In this document: in pieces, positions 27,011-37,206 of the stretch
Layout of the letters: every line of letters begins with the position of its first letter
Numbering within the stretch: position 1 is the first letter of the stretch
Source of the DNA: Cryobacterium sp. SO2
GTDB taxonomy: Bacteria > Actinomycetota > Actinomycetes > Actinomycetales > Microbacteriaceae
DNA length: 64,000 nt
Assembly: GCF_026151165.2 (NCBI RefSeq)
Contig: NZ_CP117849.1
Span: 2,666,001-2,730,000, forward strand
Direction: 5' to 3'
The notes under the pieces: generated by a model
What the model was told of the DNA's origin: nothing
Databases searched by the model: none
The model's input: the letters and a program-made list of their open reading frames with translations, nothing else
Position numbers and translations under genes: made by a program

Positions 27011-27040
27011 GTGATCACCTCGCTGTCGAGACTTCGCCGG

Positions 27041-27062
27041 AGAGAGTGGGCCAGAGAGTGGG
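27041..27062. promoter_or_regulatory. Direct repeat in the TetR / membrane-protein intergenic region
   Basis: AGAGAGTGGG occurs at 27041-27050 and again at 27053-27062, a 12-bp period, between the divergent TetR gene and the Thr-Pro-rich protein gene. It could be a regulator site. Confidence 0.3.
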
Positions 27063-27206
27063 GCAGATGACCCAGTCGCCAGTATGCCGTACCGACCCGC
27101 CGGCCGCACGGATTCGGTCAGATAACAACTGTGTCGCATTCCCGGGCGGGAGGCGCGCCACGTTGACTTTCGCCCGTTTGGCCCGTGGAATGGAGGGAGG
27201 GGGTTC

Positions 27207-29591
27207 ATGTTCACGCCACGCCACTACCGCGCGCCCGGGTCTCTCGATCGAGCCCGACGCGGTCCCGGGCGAGCCACCCTGCTGGTCGGGGCGCTCCTGG
27301 CGCTGGTGCTGGCCGGGCCGGCATTGGCAGCACCGCTGGGGGCCTCGGCCGCCGTCTCGACCCCGACCCCGACGGCCACCGCCACGGCAACACCCACCCC
27401 AACGCCGACGCCGACGCCGACGCCGAGCCCGACACCCACTCCTACGCCCACCCGGAGCAGCGCGCCGCTCGATTCCGTCACTCCCGTTCCGACGCCGTCC
27501 CCGTCACCGTCACCGACCGCCACCCGGTCGCCCTCGGCTACGCCCACCCCGACGCCCACCCGGGCGCCGACGGCCACACCGTCACCGACGCAGACACCCA
27601 CACCGACACCAACTCCGGCGGCCGCGCCCACCATCGACAGCCCGGCCGCCGGCAGCTTCATCGGCGGCAGCACGACAGTGTCCGGCAGCCGTGACCCGGG
27701 CCAGGAGATCCAGCTGCTCTCGCCCATCGGTGGCGACCCGCTCTGCATCGTCGCCGCGGACGGCAGCACGAGCTGGCAGTGCACGGGCGTACTGCTGCCC
27801 AGCGGTCCGGCCGTCAAGCTGCGCATCGTCGTCACGGGCCACGCCAGCCTCGCCGCCACGCACACGGTGCGGGTGCTGCAGGCACCCACCGTCACGGGTG
27901 GCGCCACCGGGCAGGCCACGACCAGCGGCCTCGTGCGCGGCACCGGCTACCCGGGCGCCACCGTGACCGCCACCCTCGCCAGCGGCCAGCGCTGCTCGTT
28001 CACCGTGGACGCCTCCGGCGCCTGGGCCTGCCTGATGCAGGGCGACCTGGTGAGCGGCCCCGAGCAGATCACCGCCTCCCAGCAGAGCGGCTTCAGCGCT
28101 CCGTCCTCGTCCCCGGGCAGCGCCCCGATCTCGCTGCTCATCGACGTCGACGCCCCGGCGGCCCCCGTCGTGACCGCGCCCCTGGCGGGGGCAACGGTGG
28201 ACCTCGCCGGCACCCAGTACTACGGCCAGGGCGAGAACGGCGCCACCGTCACGGTCTTCGCCGGCGCCTACTCGGTCTGCAGCAGCGTGGTCTCCGGCGG
28301 TACCTGGTCCTGCTCGGGGGCCGGCGTCGCGACCGGCTCCTACGACCTGCGGGCCGTGCAGCAGGATGCCGCGGGTAATGTGAGCGCTGGCAGCGCGGCC
28401 ATCCGAGTGCAGTATGGCCCCGCCGTGGCCACGCCACGCCCCACCGCGACACCGGAGCCCACCGCCGCGGCGCCCTCCCCCGCGGCCACGCCCACGCCCA
28501 CCGCGACGCCCCCGGCCGCGGCTCCCGGCACCCCGTCCGCCACACCGGCCCCCGGCACCCCGGTCCCGGCCGACCCGGACGACCAGGCCGGCGCCCTGCC
28601 GCCGGAGTTGACGGTGCCAGGGGGCTGGAGCGATCCCACCCAGTTCAGCACCGCGGTCATCCCGCCGTGGACTGTGGCGCAGTTCCCCTGGCTGCAGGCC
28701 GGCCTGCTCACCCTGGGCGCGCTGCTGCTGCTCGTCATCCCCTCCCGGCTGCTGGCCGGCACCGTCTCCAGGGCCAGGGGCGGCCGGCCGATCCTCAGCG
28801 GGCACCGCTTCGCGGGCCGGAACCACCCGCGCGAGGACTTCGAGGTGGCGCCGACAGTGCAACTCGCGCAGTGGGTCGTCGGCGGGGCCGCCCTCATCGC
28901 CGCGGCGGTCTTCGTGCTCTTGTCCGGTCCGGTGGCCGGCACGCCGAACTACCTGCGCCTGTTCCTCGCCGTACTGCTGGCCCTCACCGTGGTGAACGCC
29001 GTGGCCACGCTCGTGCCGCAGTGGTGGGGGTCGCGGGCCATGCACCTCGACGTGACCACCACGATCCTGCCGCGCTATCTGGTGCTCGTCGCCATCACCG
29101 CTCTCGCCTCGCGGGCACTCGAGTTGCACCCCGCCCTGCTCTTCGGCCTGCTGGGCAGCGTCGTCGTTCAGCACGGACCGCTGGCCGCGCAGCGTGGCCG
29201 TCTGGCTGCGGTGCGGGCCGGCAGCCTGCTCGGCCTGGGGCTCGTGGCCCTGCTCGTGGTGGGCACCCTGCCGGCGGCCGACGGGTTCCTCAGCACGCTC
29301 GCCGCCGAGTTCGTCAACACCATCGTGCTGGCCTCGATCGGCTCAGCGGTGCTCGTGCTGATTCCGGTGGGCAGCACCAGCGGCCGCAGCATCCTGGCCT
29401 GGTCACCGCCGGTCTGGGCCGCGCTGGCGGTGCCGGCGTTCCTGACCCTGTTCGTGCTGCTCTCCCCCACGATCGCCGGCTGGGCCGGCGACGGCACGGT
29501 GCGGCTGCTCTGGGTCGTGGCCTCGGCCTTCGCCGGTGTGAGCGTGGCCGTCTGGGCCTGGCAGCGCTTCGTGGCGCCGGCGCTGCGCTGA
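27207..29591 (+). CDS. Large secreted-domain/membrane protein with Thr-Pro-rich regions; function unknown
   Basis: A 794-aa protein. Residues about 22-49 form a signal peptide or anchor. Residues 50-140 are a Thr/Pro low-complexity stretch, like a mannosylated cell-wall linker. Residues about 142-410 hold three Ig-like (Big-type) repeats, each with a paired cysteine and a GxW(x)C strand. A second Thr/Pro/Ala linker spans about 412-455. From about 490 to the end there are roughly eight to nine membrane helices. GGAGGGAGGG precedes the ATG. I do not recognise the C-terminal membrane domain; no HExxH is present. It is divergent from the TetR gene. Confidence 0.85.
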   Translation: MFTPRHYRAPGSLDRARRGPGRATLLVGALLALVLAGPALAAPLGASAAVSTPTPTATATATPTPTPTPTPTPSPTPTPTPTRSSAPLDSVTPVPTPSPSPSPTATRSPSATPTPTPTRAPTATPSPTQTPTPTPTPAAAPTIDSPAAGSFIGGSTTVSGSRDPGQEIQLLSPIGGDPLCIVAADGSTSWQCTGVLLPSGPAVKLRIVVTGHASLAATHTVRVLQAPTVTGGATGQATTSGLVRGTGYPGATVTATLASGQRCSFTVDASGAWACLMQGDLVSGPEQITASQQSGFSAPSSSPGSAPISLLIDVDAPAAPVVTAPLAGATVDLAGTQYYGQGENGATVTVFAGAYSVCSSVVSGGTWSCSGAGVATGSYDLRAVQQDAAGNVSAGSAAIRVQYGPAVATPRPTATPEPTAAAPSPAATPTPTATPPAAAPGTPSATPAPGTPVPADPDDQAGALPPELTVPGGWSDPTQFSTAVIPPWTVAQFPWLQAGLLTLGALLLLVIPSRLLAGTVSRARGGRPILSGHRFAGRNHPREDFEVAPTVQLAQWVVGGAALIAAAVFVLLSGPVAGTPNYLRLFLAVLLALTVVNAVATLVPQWWGSRAMHLDVTTTILPRYLVLVAITALASRALELHPALLFGLLGSVVVQHGPLAAQRGRLAAVRAGSLLGLGLVALLVVGTLPAADGFLSTLAAEFVNTIVLASIGSAVLVLIPVGSTSGRSILAWSPPVWAALAVPAFLTLFVLLSPTIAGWAGDGTVRLLWVVASAFAGVSVAVWAWQRFVAPALR
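27354..27630 (+). repeat. Thr-Pro codon repeat tract
   Basis: Dense ACC/ACG-CCG/CCC repeats encode runs of (TP)n and ATP/SP variants. The tract is imperfect at the DNA level, which limits slippage. Confidence 0.8.
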
Positions 29592-29613
29592 CCAACGCTG
29601 CGCTGAAAAGAAC

Positions 29614-29690
29614 TGGTGCCCCCGCTGGGATTCGAACCCAGACTGTGACGATTTTAAGTCGCCTGCCTCTGCCGGTTGGGCTACGGGGGC
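29614..29690 (-). tRNA. tRNA-Leu(UAA), short variable region, CCA encoded
   Basis: A complete 77-nt cloverleaf. The acceptor is GCCCCCG/CGGGGGC with discriminator A and encoded CCA. The anticodon stem is GGCGA/TCGTC with loop CTTAAAA, giving anticodon UAA. The T arm is CTGGG-TTCGAAT-CCCAG. The variable region is only 5 nt (ACAGT), whereas bacterial tRNA-Leu normally has a long class II arm. Confidence 0.92.
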
Positions 29691-29770
29691 ACGCCCGACT
29701 AGACGGCAAATGCTGCGAGTCGGACAGCACGGGTGGATGCCGCACCGGAGTGCGGCATCCACCGGTGACT

Positions 29771-31216
29771 CTACGGTGCGGCGACGGTCTCCGTGCCGGA
29801 CTCGGCGGCGGCGACCTCGACGGGCTTCTTGACCGGAGCCTTGCGCGGCGCGCGGGGAGCCTTGACCGGAGCGGCCTCGACAGGCGCGGCGACCGGCGGC
29901 TTGGGCCGGGAAGCGAACTGCTCGAATACGGCGCGGGGCGTCTGCACGGCCTCGAGCGACACGATGTCGCGGCCGAGGAAGATGTTCAGGACCCAACCGC
30001 CGACAACGCGGATCTTGCGCTCCCAGCTCGGCATCGCCAGGCCGTGGTAGCCACGGTGGGCGACCCAGGCCGGGAAGCCCTTGAGCGCGAACTTGCCGGA
30101 CTGGAATGCGCCGACGCCCAGGCCCAGGCCCGCGACGGCGCCCAGGTTCTTGTGGTTGTACTCCGCCGTGCCCTCGCCGCGGAGGACCGCGACGATGTTC
30201 TTGGCCATGAGCTTGCCCTGGCGCACAGCGTGCTGGGCGTTCGGCACGCAGAAGCCGCCGACGCCGCCGCCGGAGAGGTCGGGAACGGCCGTGATGTCAC
30301 CGGCGCCCCAGGCGCCGTCGATGATCTCGTCCTCGGTGCCGACGCGGAGGTCGGTGCGCACCTTCAGGCGGCCGCGTTCTTCGATCGGCAGGTCGGTGTT
30401 GCGTACGATGCCGGGGTTCGCCATCACGCCGGCGGTCCAGACGATGAGGTCGGATTCGAACGACTCACCAGTGGACAGCTCGATGACGCCGTCGACGGCG
30501 GAGGTGAGCTGGGTGTTCAGGTGCACCTCTGCACCGCGCTCGGCGAGGTTCTTGATGACCCAGAGCGCGGTCGACTCCGACACCTCGGGCATGATGCGGC
30601 CCATCGCCTCGATGAGGTGGAAGTGGGTGTCCTCGAAGGCGATCTGCGGGTACTTCGACAGCAGTGCGCTCGCGAACGAGCGCAGCTCGGCGAAGACCTC
30701 GATGCCGGCGAAGCCGCCGCCGATGACCACGAAGGTCAGCAGGCGGTCGCGCTCGGGACCGGCGGGCAGCTGGGCTGCCTTGTCGAAGTTGGTGAGGACC
30801 TTGTCGCGGATCGCGACGGCTTCCTCGATGGTCTTCAGGCCGATGGCCTGGTCAGCGACCCCGGGGATCGGGAAGGTGCGCGACACGGCACCGGCAGTGA
30901 CCACGACGATGTCGTAGTCGAACTCCCAGGGCTCGCCGACGGGCGGGGTGATAGTCGCCTTCTTCTCGGCGTGGTTCACGTTGGTGACCTTCGCGGTGAG
31001 CACGTTGGTCTTCTTGAGGTGACGACGGTGGGCCACGACCGAGTGGCGCGGATCGATGGATCCGGCGGCGACCTCGGGCAGGAACGGCTGGTACGTCATG
31101 TACGGCAGCGGGTCGACCATGGTGACCTCGGCTTCGCCGGGGCGCAGCCACTTCTCCAGCTTCCAGGCGGTATAGAACCCCGCGTAGCCGCCACCGACGA
31201 TGAGAATTTTGGGCAC
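29771..31216 (-). CDS. ndh: Type II NADH dehydrogenase-like FAD oxidoreductase
   Basis: A membrane-associated flavoprotein that passes electrons from NADH to quinone without pumping protons. The 481-aa protein has the FAD motif GGGYAGFYTAWKLE near the N-terminus, the NAD motif VVIGGGFAGIEVFAEL, and the second FAD motif WGAGDITAV. A C-terminal amphipathic region (WERKIRVVGGWVLNIFLGRD) could attach to the membrane. The last ~45 residues are an Ala/Pro/Lys tail of unknown use. GTG 31216 follows AGGAGG at a longer than normal distance. It lies 38 nt after the protease gene on the same strand. Confidence 0.92.
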   Translation of the reverse strand: MPKILIVGGGYAGFYTAWKLEKWLRPGEAEVTMVDPLPYMTYQPFLPEVAAGSIDPRHSVVAHRRHLKKTNVLTAKVTNVNHAEKKATITPPVGEPWEFDYDIVVVTAGAVSRTFPIPGVADQAIGLKTIEEAVAIRDKVLTNFDKAAQLPAGPERDRLLTFVVIGGGFAGIEVFAELRSFASALLSKYPQIAFEDTHFHLIEAMGRIMPEVSESTALWVIKNLAERGAEVHLNTQLTSAVDGVIELSTGESFESDLIVWTAGVMANPGIVRNTDLPIEERGRLKVRTDLRVGTEDEIIDGAWGAGDITAVPDLSGGGVGGFCVPNAQHAVRQGKLMAKNIVAVLRGEGTAEYNHKNLGAVAGLGLGVGAFQSGKFALKGFPAWVAHRGYHGLAMPSWERKIRVVGGWVLNIFLGRDIVSLEAVQTPRAVFEQFASRPKPPVAAPVEAAPVKAPRAPRKAPVKKPVEVAAAESGTETVAAP

Positions 31217-31254
31217 GATTAGAAGGCCTCCTACAAGGATTGGATACGCGAGAT

Positions 31255-32532
31255 TTAGTGCTTGGAACGAATTCGCTTGAAATGCCGCGTGGCCCCAATG
31301 CCGAACAGCGTTACTAGGATACCAAACCCCACCAGCACGGCGAGCGGCAGGCTCACGTAGGTGATCGTGAGGGGGCTGGGCAGCCACGCCGCTGCCGTGT
31401 TCCGCTCCGGCAGGGCCGGGTCGGCGTCGGGGACGACGGGTACGGCCGTGCTCGGCGTGGTGGGGGTGACCGGCGCGGTGATCGCGCGGCGGTGCAGCGT
31501 GATCCACTCCTGCAGCAGCTCGGTGGGCGTGGCGGAGACGGACCGCGGAACGGCGACCGACACGGCGGCTGCCGCGTCGATCAAGCCATTGCCGTAGATC
31601 GGGCTCGGCACCGTGTGCCCGTTCGGGTTGGCGGTCTCGATGACCCGGTTGATCACGCCGGCGGCGTCCAGTTTGGGGTACGCCGAGCGCACCAGCGCCA
31701 CGAGCCCGGAGACGATCGGAGCGGCAGCGCTGGTGCCGTCCCACTGCAGGTAGCCGCCGCCGGGGGCGACGCCGACGAGCTTCTCGCTGGGCGCGGCCAC
31801 GGCGATGGTGATCCCCTGCGAGGAGGCATCGAAGCTGGCCTCCTTGGAACGGTCGACACCGGCGACAGTGAGCACGCCGGGGATGGTGGCGGGAGCCCCG
31901 ACCTCGGTGGTGCCGCTGCCCCGGTTTCCGGCGGCCGCGACGACCACGACATCGTTCTCGAAGGCGTACAGGAACGCGTCGTCCCAGCTGGTGGGCCAGT
32001 CGAGGGTGTTGCGGGTGAGCGACATGTTGATCACGTCGGCACCGTTGTCAACGGCCCAGCGGATGCCCTCGGCGATCTGGTCGTCGTTGCTGAGGGTGGC
32101 GCCGGTGGTGCCGAACGCCACCGAGACGCTGAGGATCGACGCTTCGGGGGCCACCCCGATCAGGCCGGTGCCGGCCCCGCTGCCGCGCCCGGCGAGCAGG
32201 GAGGCCACCAGGGTGCCGTGCTCGTTCTCGTCGCCCACCGGGGTCTGGCCGTTGGACGAGCCGAGGCCGGAGACATCCGTGCCGCCGACGACGACGCCGT
32301 TGAGTTCGGCGATGCTGCCGTCGACACCGGTGTCGATGACGGCGACCGTGACGCCTGCGCCCTTGCTGGTGCCCCAGGCCTTGTTGAAGCCGTAGTCGTT
32401 CAGCCAGTATTCGAGGTCGCGCACCTGATCGGCGCGGGCGGCGGGTGCGTCAACCGACACCGCGACCATGGGCACGGCGCCCGCGAGCACGACCGCGAGG
32501 CCGGCCAGGATCCGACGTGCGCGGCGACTCAC
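31255..32532 (-). CDS. Mycosin-like S8 subtilisin-family serine protease, membrane-anchored
   Basis: A 425-aa exported subtilase. The signal peptide spans about residues 7-34. The catalytic triad is Asp67 (VAVIDTGVDG), His105 (ENEHGT) and Ser268 (DGTSAAAP), with the oxyanion Asn in AAAGNRG. A Pro/Thr linker near 365-385 leads to one C-terminal membrane span (about 395-418) and a basic tail. The layout resembles mycosins of type VII secretion, but no ESX genes are present in the window. GTG 32532 overlaps the DUF501 stop by 4 nt. Confidence 0.92.
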   Translation of the reverse strand: MSRRARRILAGLAVVLAGAVPMVAVSVDAPAARADQVRDLEYWLNDYGFNKAWGTSKGAGVTVAVIDTGVDGSIAELNGVVVGGTDVSGLGSSNGQTPVGDENEHGTLVASLLAGRGSGAGTGLIGVAPEASILSVSVAFGTTGATLSNDDQIAEGIRWAVDNGADVINMSLTRNTLDWPTSWDDAFLYAFENDVVVVAAAGNRGSGTTEVGAPATIPGVLTVAGVDRSKEASFDASSQGITIAVAAPSEKLVGVAPGGGYLQWDGTSAAAPIVSGLVALVRSAYPKLDAAGVINRVIETANPNGHTVPSPIYGNGLIDAAAAVSVAVPRSVSATPTELLQEWITLHRRAITAPVTPTTPSTAVPVVPDADPALPERNTAAAWLPSPLTITYVSLPLAVLVGFGILVTLFGIGATRHFKRIRSKH

Positions 32533-33065
32533 GCGTCGGCCGGCGGCGCCACCGGCGGGGCATAGTCCAGGCACTCGCACACCGCCGGCGACCAGGCCGC
32601 CCGGAGCAGGGCGAGGTCACCGATCGGGTTCACGCCGGGACCCGCCGCGAGGGCGTGAGCGGCGAGGGCGTGCAGGCATTTCACCCGCACCGGCATGCCG
32701 CCGGAGGACACCCCGGCGAGTTCGGGGACGACACCGATCATGTCGCGGTCGGCGAGGAAGCTCTCGTGCGCGGCCCGGTAGTGGCTGCGGAGGTCTTCGT
32801 CGTCGGCAAGCATCTGGTTGTACTCGTTCATCACCTGGGTGGCCTCGAGGAAGGACAGCGCTGCGGTCGCCGCCGGGTGCGACAGGTAGTACAGAGTGGG
32901 GAACGGGGTGCCGTCCTCCAGGCGCGGGGCCGTCGCCACCACGGTGGGAGCACCGCAGACGCAGCGGGCGGCGATGCCGATGACGTTGCGGGCCGGTCGG
33001 CCCAGCTGCGCGGAGACCGTGTTGATATCGGCCAGGCTGGCGGGATCGAAGGGTGGTCGGGTCAT
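32529..33065 (-). CDS. DUF501 family protein
   Basis: A 178-aa protein of a family found mainly in actinobacteria, usually encoded after divIC and eno. It has cysteines in RCVCGAPTV and CLHAL, and in the C-terminal VCECLDYAP, suggesting a metal or Fe-S site. Its biochemical role is unknown. Both ends overlap their neighbours by 4 nt, so the set divIC-DUF501-protease is translationally coupled. Confidence 0.9.
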   Translation of the reverse strand: MTRPPFDPASLADINTVSAQLGRPARNVIGIAARCVCGAPTVVATAPRLEDGTPFPTLYYLSHPAATAALSFLEATQVMNEYNQMLADDEDLRSHYRAAHESFLADRDMIGVVPELAGVSSGGMPVRVKCLHALAAHALAAGPGVNPIGDLALLRAAWSPAVCECLDYAPPVAPPADA

Positions 33066-33604
33066 TGTGCTGCCTCCTGTGGGGCGAGTCCGGCGGTCAT
33101 CACGGAACGGAAGATCGAGTCGACCCAGTCGACGTCGGTGTCCTGGATGGCGGTGCTGACTGTTGTGGTGTCAGCGTCGGCGTCGACGCTGGCCCCGGTG
33201 TCGTTGAGGACGAGGAAGCTGATGTCGCCCGGCATCACGTAGGAGAGCCGGTCCCGCGCCTGCGTGGTGACGAAGGTGCGGTCGTTCCAGCGTTCCCGTT
33301 CGTCCTTGAGGTCGTCGACAACGGCCTCCTGCGCAGCGACGCTGGCGCGGAGCTCGTCGATCTGCTGGCGTTGTTCGGCGTAGGTGCGCACGCTGGGGGC
33401 GAGCACGACCACGGCGAGCACGAGGATGCCCATCATCACGAAGGAGAAACCGGACAGGCGCAGGCCGCGCAGCCAGCTGCCGGCGGCGGTCTCCTGGTGG
33501 GCGACCTGGGCGGGCCGCTTCGTCGGCTCCGCGCGCGGCTTGACCTTGGGGCGGCGCGGTTCGGGGAGGCGGGGCGGGGTCATGCCGGAGTTGTTCCAGG
33601 TCAT
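33062..33604 (-). CDS. divIC: FtsB/DivIC-type cell division septum protein
   Basis: A bitopic division protein of 180 aa that joins FtsL and FtsQ at the septum. It has a proline/basic-rich cytosolic N-terminus of about 50 residues, one membrane span at about 51-70, and an extracytoplasmic coiled coil at about 72-105 (QRQQIDELRASVAAQEAVVDD), followed by the family's DRLSYVMPGD. GAGGAG lies upstream of ATG 33604. It follows eno, the usual actinobacterial order. Confidence 0.9.
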   Translation of the reverse strand: MTWNNSGMTPPRLPEPRRPKVKPRAEPTKRPAQVAHQETAAGSWLRGLRLSGFSFVMMGILVLAVVVLAPSVRTYAEQRQQIDELRASVAAQEAVVDDLKDERERWNDRTFVTTQARDRLSYVMPGDISFLVLNDTGASVDADADTTTVSTAIQDTDVDWVDSIFRSVMTAGLAPQEAAQ

Positions 33605-33785
33605 GCTGCTCCTCATCCGTTGTCGGCGGCAGCGCCCGGCGCGCGCCGGGCGGCGGAATCCCCCTGTTCTAGAGTGCCAGATGTTTCGGCCCTCGCCGTC
33701 CGACACGGGTGACGGGTGTGGTGATCCTGTGCAAATCCGCAGGCAGCCGGCCCCCGGCGGCCGGGCGGCGGGGGCCCCACGCAGA

Positions 33786-33817
33786 AAGGACCCCAGCCCG
33801 GTAGGGCTGGGGTCCTT
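33786..33817 (-). terminator. eno transcription terminator
   Basis: A perfect 14-bp stem (33786-33799 with 33804-33817) and a 4-nt loop lie 14 nt after the eno stop; a short T-rich stretch follows on the minus strand. Confidence 0.85.
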
Positions 33818-33830
33818 CCGTCAGATGCTG

Positions 33831-35150
<1,320 letters not shown>

Positions 35151-35203
35151 CTAAGTCCGATTGGATTTTGAGGAAGACGCCGCTGTGTTCCAGTCCGAGA
35201 ACA

Positions 35204-35209
35204 GTCTAG
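35204..35209 (-). promoter_or_regulatory. -10 box TAGACT of eno
   Basis: It is placed about 93 nt before the start codon, giving a leader of roughly 86 nt, unlike the leaderless genes nearby. Confidence 0.5.
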
Positions 35210-35222
35210 TGATCGCACGCGC

Positions 35223-35254
35223 GGGGCGCTTTAGGACTGAAGTCCCGTCGCCCC
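35223..35254 (-). terminator. Hairpin after hisS
   Basis: The outer GGGGCG/CGCCCC stem and inner GGACT/AGTCC stem lie 17 nt beyond the hisS stop, before the eno promoter. Confidence 0.55.
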
Positions 35255-35270
35255 GGCGTTCATCGATCGT

Positions 35271-36524
35271 TCAATCGCCCAGCGGTTTGAAAACGAGCGC
35301 GGCCGCGTCGACGGTGTCGTCGGTCACGAAGGCGAACCGGCCGTAGCCGGCGGCTCCGGCCCGCTCGAGCAGCGCCTTGAGGTTCTTGGTGCGCTTCTCC
35401 AACCGCACCCGGAGGCCATCGGCCACCAGCGCCGCCTTGAGCGCCACCAGCGCGGCTGGATCGGCGTCCTTCTCGTGCACGAGGACGACGGCGTTCCCGG
35501 TCTCCTCGTCGGAGCCGGCGAGCAGGTCGACGATGCGTTCGAAACCGATCGAGAACCCGCAGGCGGGCACGTCGGTGCCGAGGAACCGGCCGATCATGCC
35601 GTCGTAGCGGCCACCGCCGCCGAGCGAGTAGCCCAGCTCCGGGTGTTTGATCTCGAAGATGGTGCCGGTGTAGTAGCCCATGCCGCGCACCAGGGTGGGG
35701 TCGAACTCCAGGCGCACACCGGGCAGGGCGGCGCGCAGGGCGGCGAGGTCGGCGTAGGCCGCGGCGTCGAGCCAGGTCGGCGCATCCGCCGGGTCGGGCC
35801 AGCCGGCGTCGCTGAAGCCGGCGAGGGTGTCGGCCAGGCCGGTGGTGTCAATGCCGAGCCCGCCCAGTTCGGCGACGACGCCGTCGACGCCGATCTTGTC
35901 GAGTTTGTCGAGGGTGATCAGGGCGCGTTCGGTGAGGTTCGCGGCCACACCCCAGGTGGCGAGCATGGTGCTGAGGATGCGGCGGTCGTTGATGCGGATC
36001 GAGCAGCCGGCCAGCCCCAGGTTGTCGAGCGCGGCGACGGTGGCGGTGATCAGCTCGATCTCGGCCAGCGGGCCGGCCTCCCCGATGATGTCGATGTCGC
36101 ACTGCATGAACTGGCGGTAGCGGCCCTTCTGCGGGCGCTCGGCACGCCAGACGGGGGCGATCTGGATGGAGCGGAACACGGCGGGCAGCTCGGCGCGGTG
36201 GCTGGCGTAGAACCGGGCCAGGGGCACCGTGAGGTCGAAACGAAGGCCGAGGTCGGTGAGCGAGAGCAGGTCGTCGGCTTCCGCGGCCGCCACGAGGTCG
36301 GCTGGGGCCAGCCCGCGCTTGAGCACAGCGAAGCCGAGCTTCTCGTTGTCGCCGCCGAGCCCGGAGTGCAGCCGCGCGGTGTCCTCCATCACCGGGGTTT
36401 CGATCTCGTCGAAGCCGTGCGCGGCGAAGCTGGTGCGGATGACGCCCAGCGCCCTCTCACGGGTGGCCTTGTCGGCCGGGAGGAAGTCGCGCATGCCGCG
36501 GGGAGGGGTCACTGCTGTTGCCAT
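35271..36524 (-). CDS. hisS: Histidyl-tRNA synthetase
   Basis: A class II aminoacyl-tRNA synthetase charging tRNA-His. The 417-aa protein has motif 1 around GFDEIETPVMED, motif 2 in VWRAERPQKGRYRQFMQCDIDI, the His-binding segment RGMGYYTGTIFEI, motif 3 in GFSIGFERI, and a C-terminal anticodon-binding domain. A CAGAAT box 7 nt before ATG 36524 suggests a leaderless start. It is followed by a hairpin, then the eno promoter. Confidence 0.97.
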   Translation of the reverse strand: MATAVTPPRGMRDFLPADKATRERALGVIRTSFAAHGFDEIETPVMEDTARLHSGLGGDNEKLGFAVLKRGLAPADLVAAAEADDLLSLTDLGLRFDLTVPLARFYASHRAELPAVFRSIQIAPVWRAERPQKGRYRQFMQCDIDIIGEAGPLAEIELITATVAALDNLGLAGCSIRINDRRILSTMLATWGVAANLTERALITLDKLDKIGVDGVVAELGGLGIDTTGLADTLAGFSDAGWPDPADAPTWLDAAAYADLAALRAALPGVRLEFDPTLVRGMGYYTGTIFEIKHPELGYSLGGGGRYDGMIGRFLGTDVPACGFSIGFERIVDLLAGSDEETGNAVVLVHEKDADPAALVALKAALVADGLRVRLEKRTKNLKALLERAGAAGYGRFAFVTDDTVDAAALVFKPLGD

Positions 36525-36576
36525 GGCCCCAATTCTGTCAGGTCCCCCGCCGCTCCCCCGCAGCTCCCCCGGCGAA

Positions 36577-36642
36577 AACTGTTCCCCGTGCGGACATCTG
36601 CGTCCGGCGTACCGGCCGCAGATGCCCGCTTCGGCAACAGTT
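36577..36642. repeat. 66-bp palindromic repeat, copy 1
   Basis: It begins AACTGTT and ends AACAGTT, with the core GCGGACATCTGCGTCCGG. It lies between hisS and ferritin (same strand). Its right end supplies two bases of the ferritin TAA stop codon. Confidence 0.85.
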
Positions 36643-37174
36643 AGAGGGCGCCGCCGGCCGCGCCGGGAGCGTCGGTGTCGCCGCCGCCGTCGCCGACCTG
36701 CTCGCGGGCGATGAAGTTCTCGATGTCGAAGAGGTTGTCCTTGGCGCGCTTGGCGATGGTCAGCAGCGTCGACATGGAGGCGACCTCCTCGACCTGCTCC
36801 TTGAGGAACCAGAGCATGGCCTGCTCACCGAGCGCATCGCCGTCGGCGCGGGCAGCGCGGAAGAGCGCCTCGATCTGGCCGGTGACCTGCTGTTCCTGGG
36901 CCAGGGCCAGGGCGATGGGTTCCACGATGTTGGCGAAGCCGTTGATGACGGCGGGAATGCCGGGGATCACGACCTCCAGGCCGCGGTCGAGGCGGTACTG
37001 CACGAGCATCATGGCGTGGTTGCGCTCTTCGACGGACTGGCGGTAGAAGTGCCTGGCCAGCTGCGGCAGGTCCTGGCTGTCGAACCAGGTGGCGATGGCG
37101 ATGTACTGCTGGGACGCGGCGAACTCGTTGCCGATTTGCCGGGTCAGGAGCGCGTTGAAGGAGGTTTCGGTCAT
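36641..37174 (-). CDS. Ferritin (non-haem, BfrB/Ftn type)
   Basis: A 24-mer iron-storage protein that oxidises Fe(II) and mineralises it in its shell. The 177-aa four-helix protein has ferroxidase residues Glu17, Tyr24, Glu50 and His53 (EERNHA), Glu94 and the QVEE segment near 127-130. A Gly/Ala-rich 20-residue tail ends exactly at the 66-bp repeat. A TAACGT box lies 6 nt before the ATG, so the mRNA is probably leaderless. Bacterioferritin is less likely because the haem-binding Met position is not evident. Confidence 0.93.
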   Translation of the reverse strand: MTETSFNALLTRQIGNEFAASQQYIAIATWFDSQDLPQLARHFYRQSVEERNHAMMLVQYRLDRGLEVVIPGIPAVINGFANIVEPIALALAQEQQVTGQIEALFRAARADGDALGEQAMLWFLKEQVEEVASMSTLLTIAKRAKDNLFDIENFIAREQVGDGGGDTDAPGAAGGAL

Positions 37175-37180
37175 GCTTCG

Positions 37181-37186
37181 ACGTTA
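37181..37186 (-). promoter_or_regulatory. -10 box TAACGT of ferritin (leaderless)
   Basis: It ends 6 nt before ATG 37174. Confidence 0.55.
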
Positions 37187-37206
37187 GCGGGCCCGGCTGG
37201 GCCGCG

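Noticed and set aside
27354..27630. The Thr-Pro tract as a CRISPR or a phase-variable simple repeat
   Set aside because: It encodes an in-frame low-complexity linker. Codon choice varies, so there is no long pure repeat and no spacers.
28667..31222. An 851-codon open frame crossing the Thr-Pro protein, the tRNA and the NDH-like gene
   Set aside because: It runs through a tRNA gene and across two well-supported genes in other frames; the composition is shadow-like.
31255..32532. A type VII secretion locus based on the mycosin-like protease
   Set aside because: No EccC, EccD or WXG100 genes lie nearby. The protease sits in the usual divIC-DUF501 neighbourhood.
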